Below, one piece after another: positions 27,784 through 35,872 of a DNA stretch of 64,000 nucleotides. The translations under genes and the position numbers were made by a program. The notes beneath the pieces were generated by a model. That model did not search any database and had not been told where the DNA came from. It was given only the letters and a program-made list of their open reading frames with translations. Source of the stretch: Guyparkeria hydrothermalis (GTDB lineage: Bacteria; Pseudomonadota; Gammaproteobacteria; Halothiobacillales; Halothiobacillaceae). Each line of letters starts with the position of its first letter. Position 1 is the stretch's first letter. The stretch covers positions 1,116,001-1,180,000 of the forward strand of contig NZ_JAJSED010000001.1 of the NCBI RefSeq assembly GCF_023555385.1. The letters are read 5' to 3'.

Positions 27784-27798
27784 TGGCGGAGAGGCAGG
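27784..27798. repeat. attR core (15-bp direct repeat, tRNA-Ser 3' end)
   Basis: TGGCGGAGAGGCAGG, identical to 18178-18192; it keeps the tRNA complete, including the encoded CCA. Confidence 0.85.
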
Positions 27799-27874
27799 GA
27801 TTCGAACCCTGGGACCCCGCGAGGGGGTCAACGGTTTTCGAGACCGCCCCGTTCGACCGCTCCGGCACCTCTCC
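27784..27874 (-). tRNA. tRNA-Ser(CGA)
   Basis: 91 nt with encoded CCA. Acceptor stem GGAGAGG/CCTCTCC; anticodon loop CTCGAAA gives CGA, which reads UCG; a long variable arm (ACCCCCTCGCGGGGT) is typical of serine tRNA; T-loop GGTTCGAATCC. Its 3' end is the integration site of the 9.6-kb element. Confidence 0.97.
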
Positions 27875-27912
27875 AAACGGGGACGACATGGTGAACCATG
27901 TCGACATGAAAC

Positions 27913-28003
27913 TGGCGGAGAGAGAGGGATTCGAACCCTCGGTACGGGGTTACCGTACACACGCTTTCCAGGCGTGCTCCTTCGACCGCTCGGACATCTC
28001 TCC
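27913..28003 (-). tRNA. tRNA-Ser(GGA)
   Basis: 91 nt with encoded CCA. Acceptor GGAGAGA/TCTCTCC; anticodon loop CTGGAAA gives GGA, reading UCC/UCU; long variable arm. It lies 38 bases upstream of tRNA-Ser(CGA) on the same strand, so they form one transcript. Confidence 0.97.
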
Positions 28004-28046
28004 GTTTTCCGGTCAGCGGGGAACCCGTGACTCGGGAAGGGTGCGG

Positions 28047-28075
28047 ATTCTAACCAAACCACCGGCTCGTGACAA
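28047..28075 (-). promoter_or_regulatory. Promoter of the tRNA-Ser pair
   Basis: Minus strand TTGTCA (28070-28075), 17-bp spacer, TAGAAT (28047-28052), about 44 bases upstream of tRNA-Ser(GGA). Confidence 0.65.
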
Positions 28076-28243
28076 TGGCCCGTAGGCTCCGAACCGGCTT
28101 CGATACGCCAGTGCCCGCCAAATCCCGCCCCGAACCCACCGAAGAACCCGGCCGAAAGGCCCTGACCCATGAACCGCTCCGGCGCACGTTCCTCGTGACC
28201 CGCCCGACGTTGCTACTCCTTGTGCGGCTCGTCGCCGGCCGAC

Positions 28244-29614
28244 TCAGCGTCCCGGTTCGAGGACAACCATCGACTCGATATGAGCCGTGTGCGGGAACAT
28301 GTCCATCACACCGGCGGCCACCAGCCGCCAGCCGTGCTCGTGCACCAGGTGGCCAACATCACGGGCCAGCGATCCCGGGTGGCAGGAGACGTAGACCACC
28401 CGACGCGGCTTCATGCGCGCGATGACCGGCATCATCGCCTCGGCGCCGGCGCGCGGTGGATCAAGCAGGACGCGGTCGTACGATTCACGCATCCAGCCAA
28501 GCGCGGCGTCCGGCTCGAACAGGTTTCCCACCACATGACGAGTGTTGTCGATGCCGTTGGAGGCGGCCCACTCCGCCCCGCGGGCCACCATGGCCTCGTC
28601 GACTTCCACCGCCGTTACCTGGCCTGCCGGGCCGGCGCGGCGCGCCAGCGGCAGGCTGAAGTTGCCCAGCCCGGCAAACAGATCGAGCACGCGATCACCC
28701 GGACCCACCTCGAGCCAGTCGAGCGCCTGGCGCACCATGCGCCGATTGATCTCGGCGTTGACCTGGGCGAAGTCCAGTGGCGAGAAGCGGATCTCGACGT
28801 CGAAGTCGTCGAGACGGTAGCTCGGGTAGACATCGCGTTCACCCTCCACCAGCGGCACCAGTGTTTCGGGCCCACCGGGTTGCAGGAAGATGGCGAAGCC
28901 GTGTTCGTCGGCAAACGCATCCAGGCGCGCGCGGTCGGCCGCGTCCAGCGGCACCATGTGACGGAACGCCAGCGCGCAGTGTTCATCGCCGCAGCCAACC
29001 TCGATCTGAGGAATGTCGCGACATGCCTTCAGGCCGGCAATCATTTCCGATATCGCCGGCAGTTTCTCACCCACCCGCGGGTCGAGTACCGGGCAGGTAT
29101 CGATATCGGCGATCATCGGACTGCCCGGCTCGCGGAAACCGACCAGCACGCGGCCTTTCTTGCGCACGTAGCGCACCCCAAGACGGGCCATGCGCCGGTA
29201 GCCCCAGATCGGGCCTGTCAGCGGTTCGAGCAGCTGCTCGGGCTCGATCCGACCGATGCGCGAAAGCTGGTCGAGCAGCGCTTGCTGCTTGTGGGCCACC
29301 TGCGCCTCGGGATCCAGATGCTGCATGGCGCAGCCACCACAGAGATGGAAATGCGGGCAACCCGGCTCGATCCGCTCGGGGCTGGCCCGCTCGACGGCCA
29401 CGGCATCGCCGAGGTCGAAATGACGACGCTGGTCGCGATAGACGAAACGCACGTCCTCACCCGGCAACGCCCGGCCGATGAAGGTGGCCTTGCCACCGAC
29501 GTGGGCCACGCCACGTCCCTCGAGGGTCAGTGATTCGACGTGCGCGGGAAACTCGCCCCGCGGGAGCGCCTTCTTTTTCTTGATGCGCTTATTGCTGTGC
29601 GTTTTTCGGGCCAT
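28244..29614 (-). CDS. rlmD: 23S rRNA (uracil-1939-C5)-methyltransferase
   Basis: SAM-dependent methyltransferase of the TrmA/RumA group that modifies U1939 of 23S rRNA. An N-terminal TRAM domain (about 15-70) is followed by the iron-sulfur motif CPHFHLCGGC with a fourth Cys in DTCPVL; DLFAGLGNFSLPLAR is the SAM site and VSCHPGSLARD holds the catalytic Cys. I start at MARKTHSNKRIKKKK, a basic RNA-binding tail; the longer frame upstream has no similarity. Length 456. Its neighbourhood with cysM and a BarA-type gene is conserved in gammaproteobacteria. Confidence 0.96.
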   Translation of the reverse strand: MARKTHSNKRIKKKKALPRGEFPAHVESLTLEGRGVAHVGGKATFIGRALPGEDVRFVYRDQRRHFDLGDAVAVERASPERIEPGCPHFHLCGGCAMQHLDPEAQVAHKQQALLDQLSRIGRIEPEQLLEPLTGPIWGYRRMARLGVRYVRKKGRVLVGFREPGSPMIADIDTCPVLDPRVGEKLPAISEMIAGLKACRDIPQIEVGCGDEHCALAFRHMVPLDAADRARLDAFADEHGFAIFLQPGGPETLVPLVEGERDVYPSYRLDDFDVEIRFSPLDFAQVNAEINRRMVRQALDWLEVGPGDRVLDLFAGLGNFSLPLARRAGPAGQVTAVEVDEAMVARGAEWAASNGIDNTRHVVGNLFEPDAALGWMRESYDRVLLDPPRAGAEAMMPVIARMKPRRVVYVSCHPGSLARDVGHLVHEHGWRLVAAGVMDMFPHTAHIESMVVLEPGR

Positions 29615-29708
29615 GATTTCCGGGCGATGAATAGCGTGTTCAAACGGCAAACGACCCCACAGCGCGGCACGCTGCAGGGCCGTATCGGGTGCAATGAACG
29701 AACGGTGA

Positions 29709-30611
29709 TCAGCCGGCCGGGAATACCCCGGTGGACAGGTAGCGATCACCGCGATCGCAGATGATGGTGACGATCACGGCATTTTCCACCTCGGCGGACA
29801 CTTTGAGGGCGGCGGCCATCGCCCCGCCCGAGGAAATGCCGGCAAGGACGCCCTCTTCACGGGCGAGCCGACGGGTCATGTCCTCGGCCTCGTCCTGCGA
29901 GATATCGAGCGTTCGATCGACGCGAGCGGGCTCGAAGATCGACGGCAGGTATTCCTTCGGCCAGCGGCGGATGCCCGGGATCTGCGCGCCCTCGCCCGGC
30001 TGCACACCGACGATCTGCACGTCCGGGTTCTGCTCCTTGAGGTAGTGCGAGGTGCCCATGATCGTGCCGGTGGTGCCCATCGCGGAGACGAAGTGCGTCA
30101 CCCGCCCCTCGGTCGCCTGCCAGATCTCCGGGCCCGTCGTCTGGTAGTGGGCACGCGGGTTGTCCGGGTTCGCGAACTGATCGAGCACCACACCTTCGCC
30201 TCGGGCGGCCATGGCCGCGGCGAGATCCCGCGCACCCTCCATGCCCTCTTCCCGCGATACCAGCTTGAGCTCCGCCCCGTAGGCGGCCATCGACTGGCGC
30301 CGCTCGACCGACATGTGCTCGGGCATGATCAGCGTCAGACGCAGACCCAGCGTGGCTGCGACCATGGCCAGCGCAATGCCGGTATTGCCCGAGGTGGCTT
30401 CCACGAGACGGTCACCCGGCTTGAGATCGCCTCGCTCGATCGCGCGCGTAATCATCGAGTGAGCCGCCCGATCCTTGACCGAACCGGCCGGGTTGTTGCC
30501 CTCGAGCTTGCCGAGAATCACGTTGCCGCGCTCGGCACCAACGGGGTCGAGCCGCTGGATGCGCACCAGCGGGGTGTTACCGATCAATTGATCAAGACGG
30601 TGACCTAACAT
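29709..30611 (-). CDS. cysM: Cysteine synthase B
   Basis: PLP enzyme making cysteine from O-acetylserine and sulfide or thiosulfate. MLGHRLDQLIGNTPLVRIQRL begins the family pattern; the PLP lysine is in NPAGSVKDRAA near residue 41; EATSGNTGIALAM and GISSGGAMAA are the phosphate and PLP-binding loops. The 300-residue length fits CysM rather than CysK (about 320). The frame is open far upstream, but the ATG at 30611 gives the conserved N-terminus. It is divergent from the kinase gene, with only 69 bases between. Confidence 0.95.
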   Translation of the reverse strand: MLGHRLDQLIGNTPLVRIQRLDPVGAERGNVILGKLEGNNPAGSVKDRAAHSMITRAIERGDLKPGDRLVEATSGNTGIALAMVAATLGLRLTLIMPEHMSVERRQSMAAYGAELKLVSREEGMEGARDLAAAMAARGEGVVLDQFANPDNPRAHYQTTGPEIWQATEGRVTHFVSAMGTTGTIMGTSHYLKEQNPDVQIVGVQPGEGAQIPGIRRWPKEYLPSIFEPARVDRTLDISQDEAEDMTRRLAREEGVLAGISSGGAMAAALKVSAEVENAVIVTIICDRGDRYLSTGVFPAG

Positions 30612-30680
30612 ACGCTTGTTGGCTCGCTCTGACTTACCTGAAGATAATCCGGAAAAAGCGGATCCTCCCGCCCCCGGAGT

Positions 30681-32951
30681 ATGCCACAAAGGGCCTCGGT
30701 GAACGCTTCGACACGTAGACAACAGGCCGCCGACCATGGGGGCCACGCCGGCCGGCTTCCGGTCGTTGCGGTGGCACTTGCGGCGCTGGCCGCCCCGCCG
30801 ATACTGCTTGCCATCGACGCCCTGCTCGCGGGTCGCCCGATCCTGTCCCCGGCCTTCCTCACTTCCATCGCCGGGTGGGCGGCGGCCTGGCTGGCCGGCA
30901 TGGCCTGGTGGATGAGCCGCCGCCGGCGACAGCCACGGCCAAGCGCGGACGAGACAGCGCCGTCTACGCCGGCCAGCAGCCCCGAACCGCCGAGCAGTCA
31001 CCTCTCGCCGGCATCAGTACTCGAACTGGTCAATCAGCAATGGGTCACGCCGCTGGGACACATCCGCTCGGCGGTCGACAAGCTGGCCACCATGGAACGC
31101 CGACTGTCCCGCTGCGCGCCCGCCACCGCCGACGGCGAGCCGGAACCGGCGCGATCGCTGCAACTGATGCGGCATGCCAGCCACCGACTGCGCATCTCGA
31201 TCGAGAACATCATCGACTACCACGAGATCACCGCCGGTCGGATGACCCGCACCGACAGCCGGGTGAACCTGCGCACCACCGGCGAAGACCTGGTAACCGA
31301 CTGGCAGACCACCGCCCAGCGCGACGGCCAGGTTCTGCAGTTCATCGGCTATCAGGACCTGCCGCGGGAAATCGTTTTCGACCCGCAGATGCTCCGCCGC
31401 CTTCTCGACCGGTTGCTCAACGAGGTGCTCTGCAACGCCCACCTGCGCGAGCCGGCGGTCACCCTGGAGCTCGAGGACGAGCAGGAGAATGACGGCGGCG
31501 ATCTCATCGGCCGGTTCCGCCTCACTGTCGACGGTCAACGGGCCGCACCCGACTCGCTTGCTGCCGAGCGTCTGGCCGCACGCCTCGACCAGAGCCTGCC
31601 GGAGTCGCTGGAAGGCCTGCTCGTCGACGACCTGATCGACATCTGGATCATCCGCTGCATCTCCAAGCACCTCGACTCGGCTCTGGAGGTCGTGACCACC
31701 GGGCCGGATCGATTCGGCTTCACCGCCACCTTCAGCGCCCCGATCCTCCTGGGCGAAGCCGACAGCGGCGACCGGCTGGCCGACCAGCTTTGTGGCGTGC
31801 TCTGTGCCTCACAGCAGCACCGGCGCGCGTGGCAGGGCAACCTCGCGGCGCTCGGAGCGGACCTCCAGCTGGAGCCGGACTTCGGGCAGCCGGTCGACCT
31901 GTTGTTCCTCGACGAGCGGGTGGTGGAGCGGAACCGGGACGACCCGGCGTTCAACCAGTGGATCTCGCTTGCCGGCCGGGTTATCGGTCTTTCCAGCCAC
32001 CTGACGATTCGCGGTCGCCCGAGTGCCCCGCTGCACTGGGCCGACTTCACGTTGCCGCTGTTCATCCGGGCCAGGGCGCTGTCCGCCTCGCTCGAACGGG
32101 TCCTTGTCGCCCCGGCACCGGGACCGCGCCGCAGCCCCTCCAGGCCCCCGGCCCGATCGGCGCCCCCGGCCTCGGCTACCACCCAGCCCAGCATCGAGCC
32201 CCGGCGAACGGCCAAACCCTCGCGACACGAGCTGTACTCGTTTGCCGGACGCACGGCCCTGGTGATCGACGACGACCCGGTCTACCTCGCACACCTGGGC
32301 CAGACCTTGGGCGAACTCGGCTTCCACGTGCTCTCGGCTACCAACGGCAAGCAGGCACTGGCACTGGCGGATCACGAGGACATCGACATCGTCTTCACCG
32401 ACATGCACATGCCGGACATCACCGGCGCCGGAGTGGCGCGCATCCTCAAGAAACGCCCGCGCCACCTGGAAACGCCGATCGTCGCGATCACCGCCAACCG
32501 GCAGGGCAACGTGCACCAGGACCTGCTGCATAGCGGCATCGAGCGCGTCCTGACCAAGCCGGTGACCGCCGGCGACCTGCTCAGCGCAATCGGCGAATTC
32601 TTCCCACTGCAGACGCACGGGCAGTCCGACACCCAGGCCAAGACGAACGCACGTGACGACAAGGGTCGCGACCCGTTTCTCATGCGTCTGCTCTGCGACG
32701 AACTGCCCGGCTATCGCCGCCTGCTGGCGCAACAGCCCGACGATCCCGACGCATTGCGTCACGCGGCCCACAAGCTGCGTGGAGCGGCCGCCTGCTGCCA
32801 GGAAACCGATTTGCAGACGCTGGCCGGAAAGCTGGAGGAAAGCCTCGATCGCTCGGCATCAGCGAGTGAAATACAGCCCCTGATCGACGCCCTGATCGAG
32901 CGGATCGATCAGATCAACGCCGCCCCCGCCTGTCGAACCAGCGAGTCGTGA
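30681..32951 (+). CDS. BarA/GacS-type hybrid sensor with degenerate kinase, receiver and HPt domains
   Basis: 756 residues. Two membrane helices (about 27-45 and 58-77) and a short linker lead to a HisKA-like helix pair in which the usual H-E-x-x-TP is QQWVTPL, so the phosphoacceptor His is gone. The ATPase region (about 220-355) lacks DxGxG and the GxGLGL box. Residues 370-475 look like a worn receiver. The receiver at 523-640 is intact (IDDDP, phosphoacceptor Asp in VFTDMHMPD, Lys in LTKP), as is the HPt at 667-730 (AAHKLRGAA). Position next to cysM-rlmD is that of gacS/barA in gammaproteobacteria. It probably relays or senses phosphate from another kinase. Confidence 0.82.
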   Translation: MPQRASVNASTRRQQAADHGGHAGRLPVVAVALAALAAPPILLAIDALLAGRPILSPAFLTSIAGWAAAWLAGMAWWMSRRRRQPRPSADETAPSTPASSPEPPSSHLSPASVLELVNQQWVTPLGHIRSAVDKLATMERRLSRCAPATADGEPEPARSLQLMRHASHRLRISIENIIDYHEITAGRMTRTDSRVNLRTTGEDLVTDWQTTAQRDGQVLQFIGYQDLPREIVFDPQMLRRLLDRLLNEVLCNAHLREPAVTLELEDEQENDGGDLIGRFRLTVDGQRAAPDSLAAERLAARLDQSLPESLEGLLVDDLIDIWIIRCISKHLDSALEVVTTGPDRFGFTATFSAPILLGEADSGDRLADQLCGVLCASQQHRRAWQGNLAALGADLQLEPDFGQPVDLLFLDERVVERNRDDPAFNQWISLAGRVIGLSSHLTIRGRPSAPLHWADFTLPLFIRARALSASLERVLVAPAPGPRRSPSRPPARSAPPASATTQPSIEPRRTAKPSRHELYSFAGRTALVIDDDPVYLAHLGQTLGELGFHVLSATNGKQALALADHEDIDIVFTDMHMPDITGAGVARILKKRPRHLETPIVAITANRQGNVHQDLLHSGIERVLTKPVTAGDLLSAIGEFFPLQTHGQSDTQAKTNARDDKGRDPFLMRLLCDELPGYRRLLAQQPDDPDALRHAAHKLRGAAACCQETDLQTLAGKLEESLDRSASASEIQPLIDALIERIDQINAAPACRTSES

Positions 32952-33091
32952 ACCGCCCTCATGACGCCGGTTGCCGACGGAGCCGGATTCAGGTTCACGA
33001 GATTCATTGCTAGGATCGGCCTATATTCATAACCGCACGTCGGTCTAGCGCCCATGGTTGGGCAAACGCATCCAGGGAAAGGTTGGACAAC

Positions 33092-34714
33092 ATGGAGTTC
33101 GACAGCAGTGTGCTGAATGGAGGAACAGATCAAGGCATGATCGTCTTCCTGTGCAACACCTCCGGGCGCGTGATCAGCGCCAGCCCACGGGCCGACGAGG
33201 TCTTCCCGCCCGAGAGCGACGAGACCCTGCGCGAGCGGCTCGAGGGCCGCTTGAGCCTCAACAACAGCCACTTGCTGATCAGCGCGTTGATCGACGGCGA
33301 GCCGATGTCGCTGCGCGGCCTGATGGACAACCGGGAAGTCACGCTCGGTGTCACGCCGCTCGACGAGTACCAGCGACTGGTCGTTCTCCTCGAAAGCCTG
33401 TGTGCCCCAGCCAGCCTCGACTCGCTCACCCGACTCCCCGACCGGAGCGTGATGCTCGAGCGCGTGCGCGAGATCCAGACCACGGGTGACGGCGGCCACC
33501 GGCTGCTGCTGGTCGACATCGACCGGCTCAAGACCGTCAACGACTACCTCGGCTACCACGTAGGCGACCGCGTGATCCGGGACCTGGCCCGCGCCATGCA
33601 GTTGATGGTTCCCGAAGACGTGATGATCTCGCGCTGGAGCGGCCATGAATTCATGCTGCTGATCCCACCGAGGCAGGCCGAACGCACACCTCAGATCGCC
33701 GAGAACATTCGTAAGGCGGCTGCCGGCATCCACTTTGCACCCGACGATGACGCGCCGCACCTGGGCACTGTCACCGTCAGCATCGGCCATGGCTCCCTCG
33801 GCCCCGGCGAGACCAGCCGAATCCAGCCTCGGGACCAGCTCAGCGCCGTCAATGCCGCGGTCTACGAGGCCAAGCGCACCGGCCGCGACCGGGTGGTCGA
33901 CGCCGATCACCTGCGGCAACCCTCCGTCTACACCACCGGGGGCGCACTCGACCGGGCCATCCACGAAGGTCGCATCGTCGCGGCCACCCAGCCGATCGTC
34001 GACCTCAAGACCGGTGAGGTCGTGGCCGACGAGACCCTCGCCCGCATGATCACCCCCGAAGGCGAGGTGATTCCGGCCGGACTGTTCATCGAGGCGGCCT
34101 CGCGCCTGCAGATGGCGCACCGGATCGATTTCGAGATCATCAACCAGACGATCCACAACTGCGTCACATCGCTCACCCACCAGCCGATGGCGCATTTCGT
34201 CAATATCTCCGGCGATTTCCTCCAGCACCCAGAGCTGATGGAAAAGATCATCACCAACGCGCGTCAGGCCTGTGCCGGTTTGGGCGGCGAACGGGAGGTC
34301 AAGCCGCTGGTGCTGGAAATGACTGAGCGCGAGGTACTGGACGACACGGCCGACGCCTACAGCGCGCTCAAGCCGCTGATCGACTTCGGGCTGCGCCTGG
34401 CCCTGGACGACTTCGGCAGCGGCTATTCCTCCTACCGCTACCTGCTGGACATGCCCTTCACCTTCCTCAAGATCGAAGGCGCCCTGGTACAGAACATGAG
34501 CCAAAGCCAGCGGGCACAGAAGATCGTCCGCCACATCCAGGCAATGGCCAGCGACATGGGTCTGATCACGGTCGCAGAATTCATCGGCGACCAGCACACG
34601 GCCGACCTGCTGCGCGACATGGGAATCGACTGGGGCCAGGGCTTCCACTTCGGCCACCCGGAGATCGTGCACCCGGAGCACGCGAACGCCCGGCACATCG
34701 TCCACGAGATCTGA
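33092..34714 (+). CDS. GGDEF/EAL protein, probable c-di-GMP phosphodiesterase
   Basis: 540 residues, cytoplasmic. Residues 1-100 may be a PAS-like input domain; 120-275 are a GGDEF fold whose signature is WSGHEF, so cyclase activity is unlikely; 295-535 are an EAL domain with ETL for EAL, conserved NISG, LEMTE, the metal-binding DDFGSGYSS, FLKIEG, VAEF and QGFHFG, so hydrolysis of c-di-GMP is plausible. I take the ATG nine bases after AGGGAAAGG; a TTG three codons earlier is the alternative. It follows the BarA-type gene by 140 bases and may be regulated with it. Confidence 0.87.
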   Translation: MEFDSSVLNGGTDQGMIVFLCNTSGRVISASPRADEVFPPESDETLRERLEGRLSLNNSHLLISALIDGEPMSLRGLMDNREVTLGVTPLDEYQRLVVLLESLCAPASLDSLTRLPDRSVMLERVREIQTTGDGGHRLLLVDIDRLKTVNDYLGYHVGDRVIRDLARAMQLMVPEDVMISRWSGHEFMLLIPPRQAERTPQIAENIRKAAAGIHFAPDDDAPHLGTVTVSIGHGSLGPGETSRIQPRDQLSAVNAAVYEAKRTGRDRVVDADHLRQPSVYTTGGALDRAIHEGRIVAATQPIVDLKTGEVVADETLARMITPEGEVIPAGLFIEAASRLQMAHRIDFEIINQTIHNCVTSLTHQPMAHFVNISGDFLQHPELMEKIITNARQACAGLGGEREVKPLVLEMTEREVLDDTADAYSALKPLIDFGLRLALDDFGSGYSSYRYLLDMPFTFLKIEGALVQNMSQSQRAQKIVRHIQAMASDMGLITVAEFIGDQHTADLLRDMGIDWGQGFHFGHPEIVHPEHANARHIVHEI

Positions 34715-34801
34715 TCCGAACGAGCAAGGGAATACATGCGGCGACAAGGCGCGGCGGCCTTCCTACCCCGGGGAAAATGCGCTATCCTGCGCGCCCTGTT
34801 T

Positions 34802-34878
34802 CGGAGTGTAGCGCAGCCTGGTAGCGCACCTGCATGGGGTGCAGGTGGTCGGGGGTTCAAATCCCTCCACTCCGACCA
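34802..34878 (+). tRNA. tRNA-Pro(GGG)
   Basis: 77 nt with encoded CCA. Acceptor CGGAGTG/CACTCCG, D-loop AGCCTGGTA, anticodon loop ATGGGGT (GGG, reading CCC/CCU), T-loop GGGTTCAAATCCC. Followed by a short hairpin-forming stretch GGGGTTG...CAACCCC at 34890-34914. Confidence 0.97.
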
Positions 34879-34888
34879 AAAACTTGAA

Positions 34889-34913
34889 GGGGTTGTCCCG
34901 ATGGGGCAACCCC
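34889..34913 (+). terminator. Hairpin after tRNA-Pro
   Basis: AGGGGTTG and CAACCCCT flank CCCGATGGGG; TTCG follows with few T. Probably ends or processes the tRNA-Pro transcript. Confidence 0.6.
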
Positions 34914-34974
34914 TTCGTCGCGTCTGGACACACCCCGGCGCACGTGAACGGCCCAATACGGGGCAACCGACACG

Positions 34975-35583
34975 ATGACCAAGACCGCCAATTCGCCGAT
35001 CGACTATTTCGCTTCGCACCCATCCCTCGTGGTGCGAGAGGCACTTGACGTCGCCATCGCCGCTCATGACGGACAGGTCCGGCGTTACACCGGCGAACCG
35101 TTCGTCCTGCATCCTGTCGCTGTCGCGCACGTGGCCTCGGAATACGAGCGCGATCCTCTCGTGCTGGCCGCCGCCTTGCTCCACGATGTGGTCGAGGACA
35201 CCGAGGTGACGGCATCAGACCTGGCATCTCGCTTCCCCGCCTCGGTCGTACGCATGGTGCTCTCACTGACCAATCCCTCGCAGCCGACGGATGGTGACCG
35301 CGCAAGTCGCAAGGCAATCGATCACGCCCACGTCGTCCGGGCCGATTCACGGTCGCAGACGATCAAATACGCCGACGTGTTTCTGAACGTCAGGTCGATC
35401 GCCCAGCACGACCCCGACTTCGCCAAGCATGTATACCTTCCTCAGAAGGCCTCACTGATCAATCGTCTTGATCGAGGGCATCCGAGGCTGAGGCAACGGG
35501 TTCAGGACTGCATCCAAGAGCTCATCCGCAATCTCGAGGAGAACGACGCAGCCGGGGCCTCGGGCCCCGACTGCACGGTATAA
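34975..35583 (+). CDS. Stand-alone HD-domain (p)ppGpp hydrolase-like protein
   Basis: 202 residues. VREALDVAIAAHDGQVRRYTGEPFVLHPVAVAHV, in part, with LLHDVVEDT and KYADVFLNVRSI are the HD hydrolase motifs of the RelA/SpoT N-terminus (usual forms HPxxVA, HDxxED, KLADRLHN). There is no synthetase, TGS or ACT domain, so it fits small alarmone hydrolases of the MESH1/SAH kind, cleaving (p)ppGpp. Ribosome site is weak. It follows tRNA-Pro by about 100 bases. Substrate is inference from the motif. Confidence 0.85.
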   Translation: MTKTANSPIDYFASHPSLVVREALDVAIAAHDGQVRRYTGEPFVLHPVAVAHVASEYERDPLVLAAALLHDVVEDTEVTASDLASRFPASVVRMVLSLTNPSQPTDGDRASRKAIDHAHVVRADSRSQTIKYADVFLNVRSIAQHDPDFAKHVYLPQKASLINRLDRGHPRLRQRVQDCIQELIRNLEENDAAGASGPDCTV

Positions 35584-35790
35584 GGTGGAACGCCCCAACA
35601 ACGTGCCTTATGGGATGCACAAACGGGGCGCGGTCACCTCCTGACTACGGGCCTCTCGGCATCACCACTCGCCTCCGCGGGCAGAAGCGCGCCATCAACC
35701 GCTCGTTCTCGATCGACCTGATTCGCGACAGTGGTTGCGTGAGCCACGCCTGCCCCCCGCATCCGAAAACCGATGACGCCGACACGAAAA
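35584..35790. other. Gap between the HD protein and hmp
   Basis: About 290 bases separate the two convergent genes. Besides the hmp terminator at its right end I see no conserved gene or RNA; short open frames here have no recognisable content. Confidence 0.4.
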
Positions 35791-35818
35791 AGCCGTCCCG
35801 GACGGGTCCGGGACGGCT
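35791..35818 (-). terminator. Terminator of hmp
   Basis: AGCCGTCCCGGAC and TCCGGGACGGCT pair around GGG, with AAAAA on the left, so it works on the minus strand 55 bases after the hmp stop. Confidence 0.88.
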
Positions 35819-35872
35819 CAAGCCACTCGCTACTTACCACGCGACATGTCGCACAGGCACACAATTAGCCGA

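Larger units (their letters stand above)
18178..27798. mobile_element. 9.6-kb integrated element at tRNA-Ser(CGA), satellite- or mini-prophage-like
   Basis: Bounded by a 15-bp direct repeat identical to the 3' end of tRNA-Ser(CGA). Gene order left to right, all plus strand: integrase, unknown, AlpA-like, zinc-finger primase-like, RepA-like helicase, unknown, HNH nuclease, small terminase, major capsid, tape-measure-like, unknown. Several starts overlap stops by ATGA, so it is compact. There is no large terminase, portal, head protease, head-tail connector, tail tube, lysis or CI-type repressor gene. Established parallels are P4-type satellites and capsid-forming PICIs; which class this belongs to is inference. 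Confidence 0.85.

Noticed and set aside
27553-28170. Long minus-strand frame across the two tRNA-Ser genes
   Set aside because: It runs through structural RNA genes; not plausible as a coding sequence.
29615-29749. Longer rlmD start at 29749
   Set aside because: The extra 45 residues overlap the cysM-rlmD gap and have no similarity; the MARKTHSNK start is basic as expected.
32909-34747. 612-codon minus-strand frame opposite the GGDEF/EAL gene
   Set aside because: The plus-strand protein has clear domains and a good ribosome site; this frame has none.
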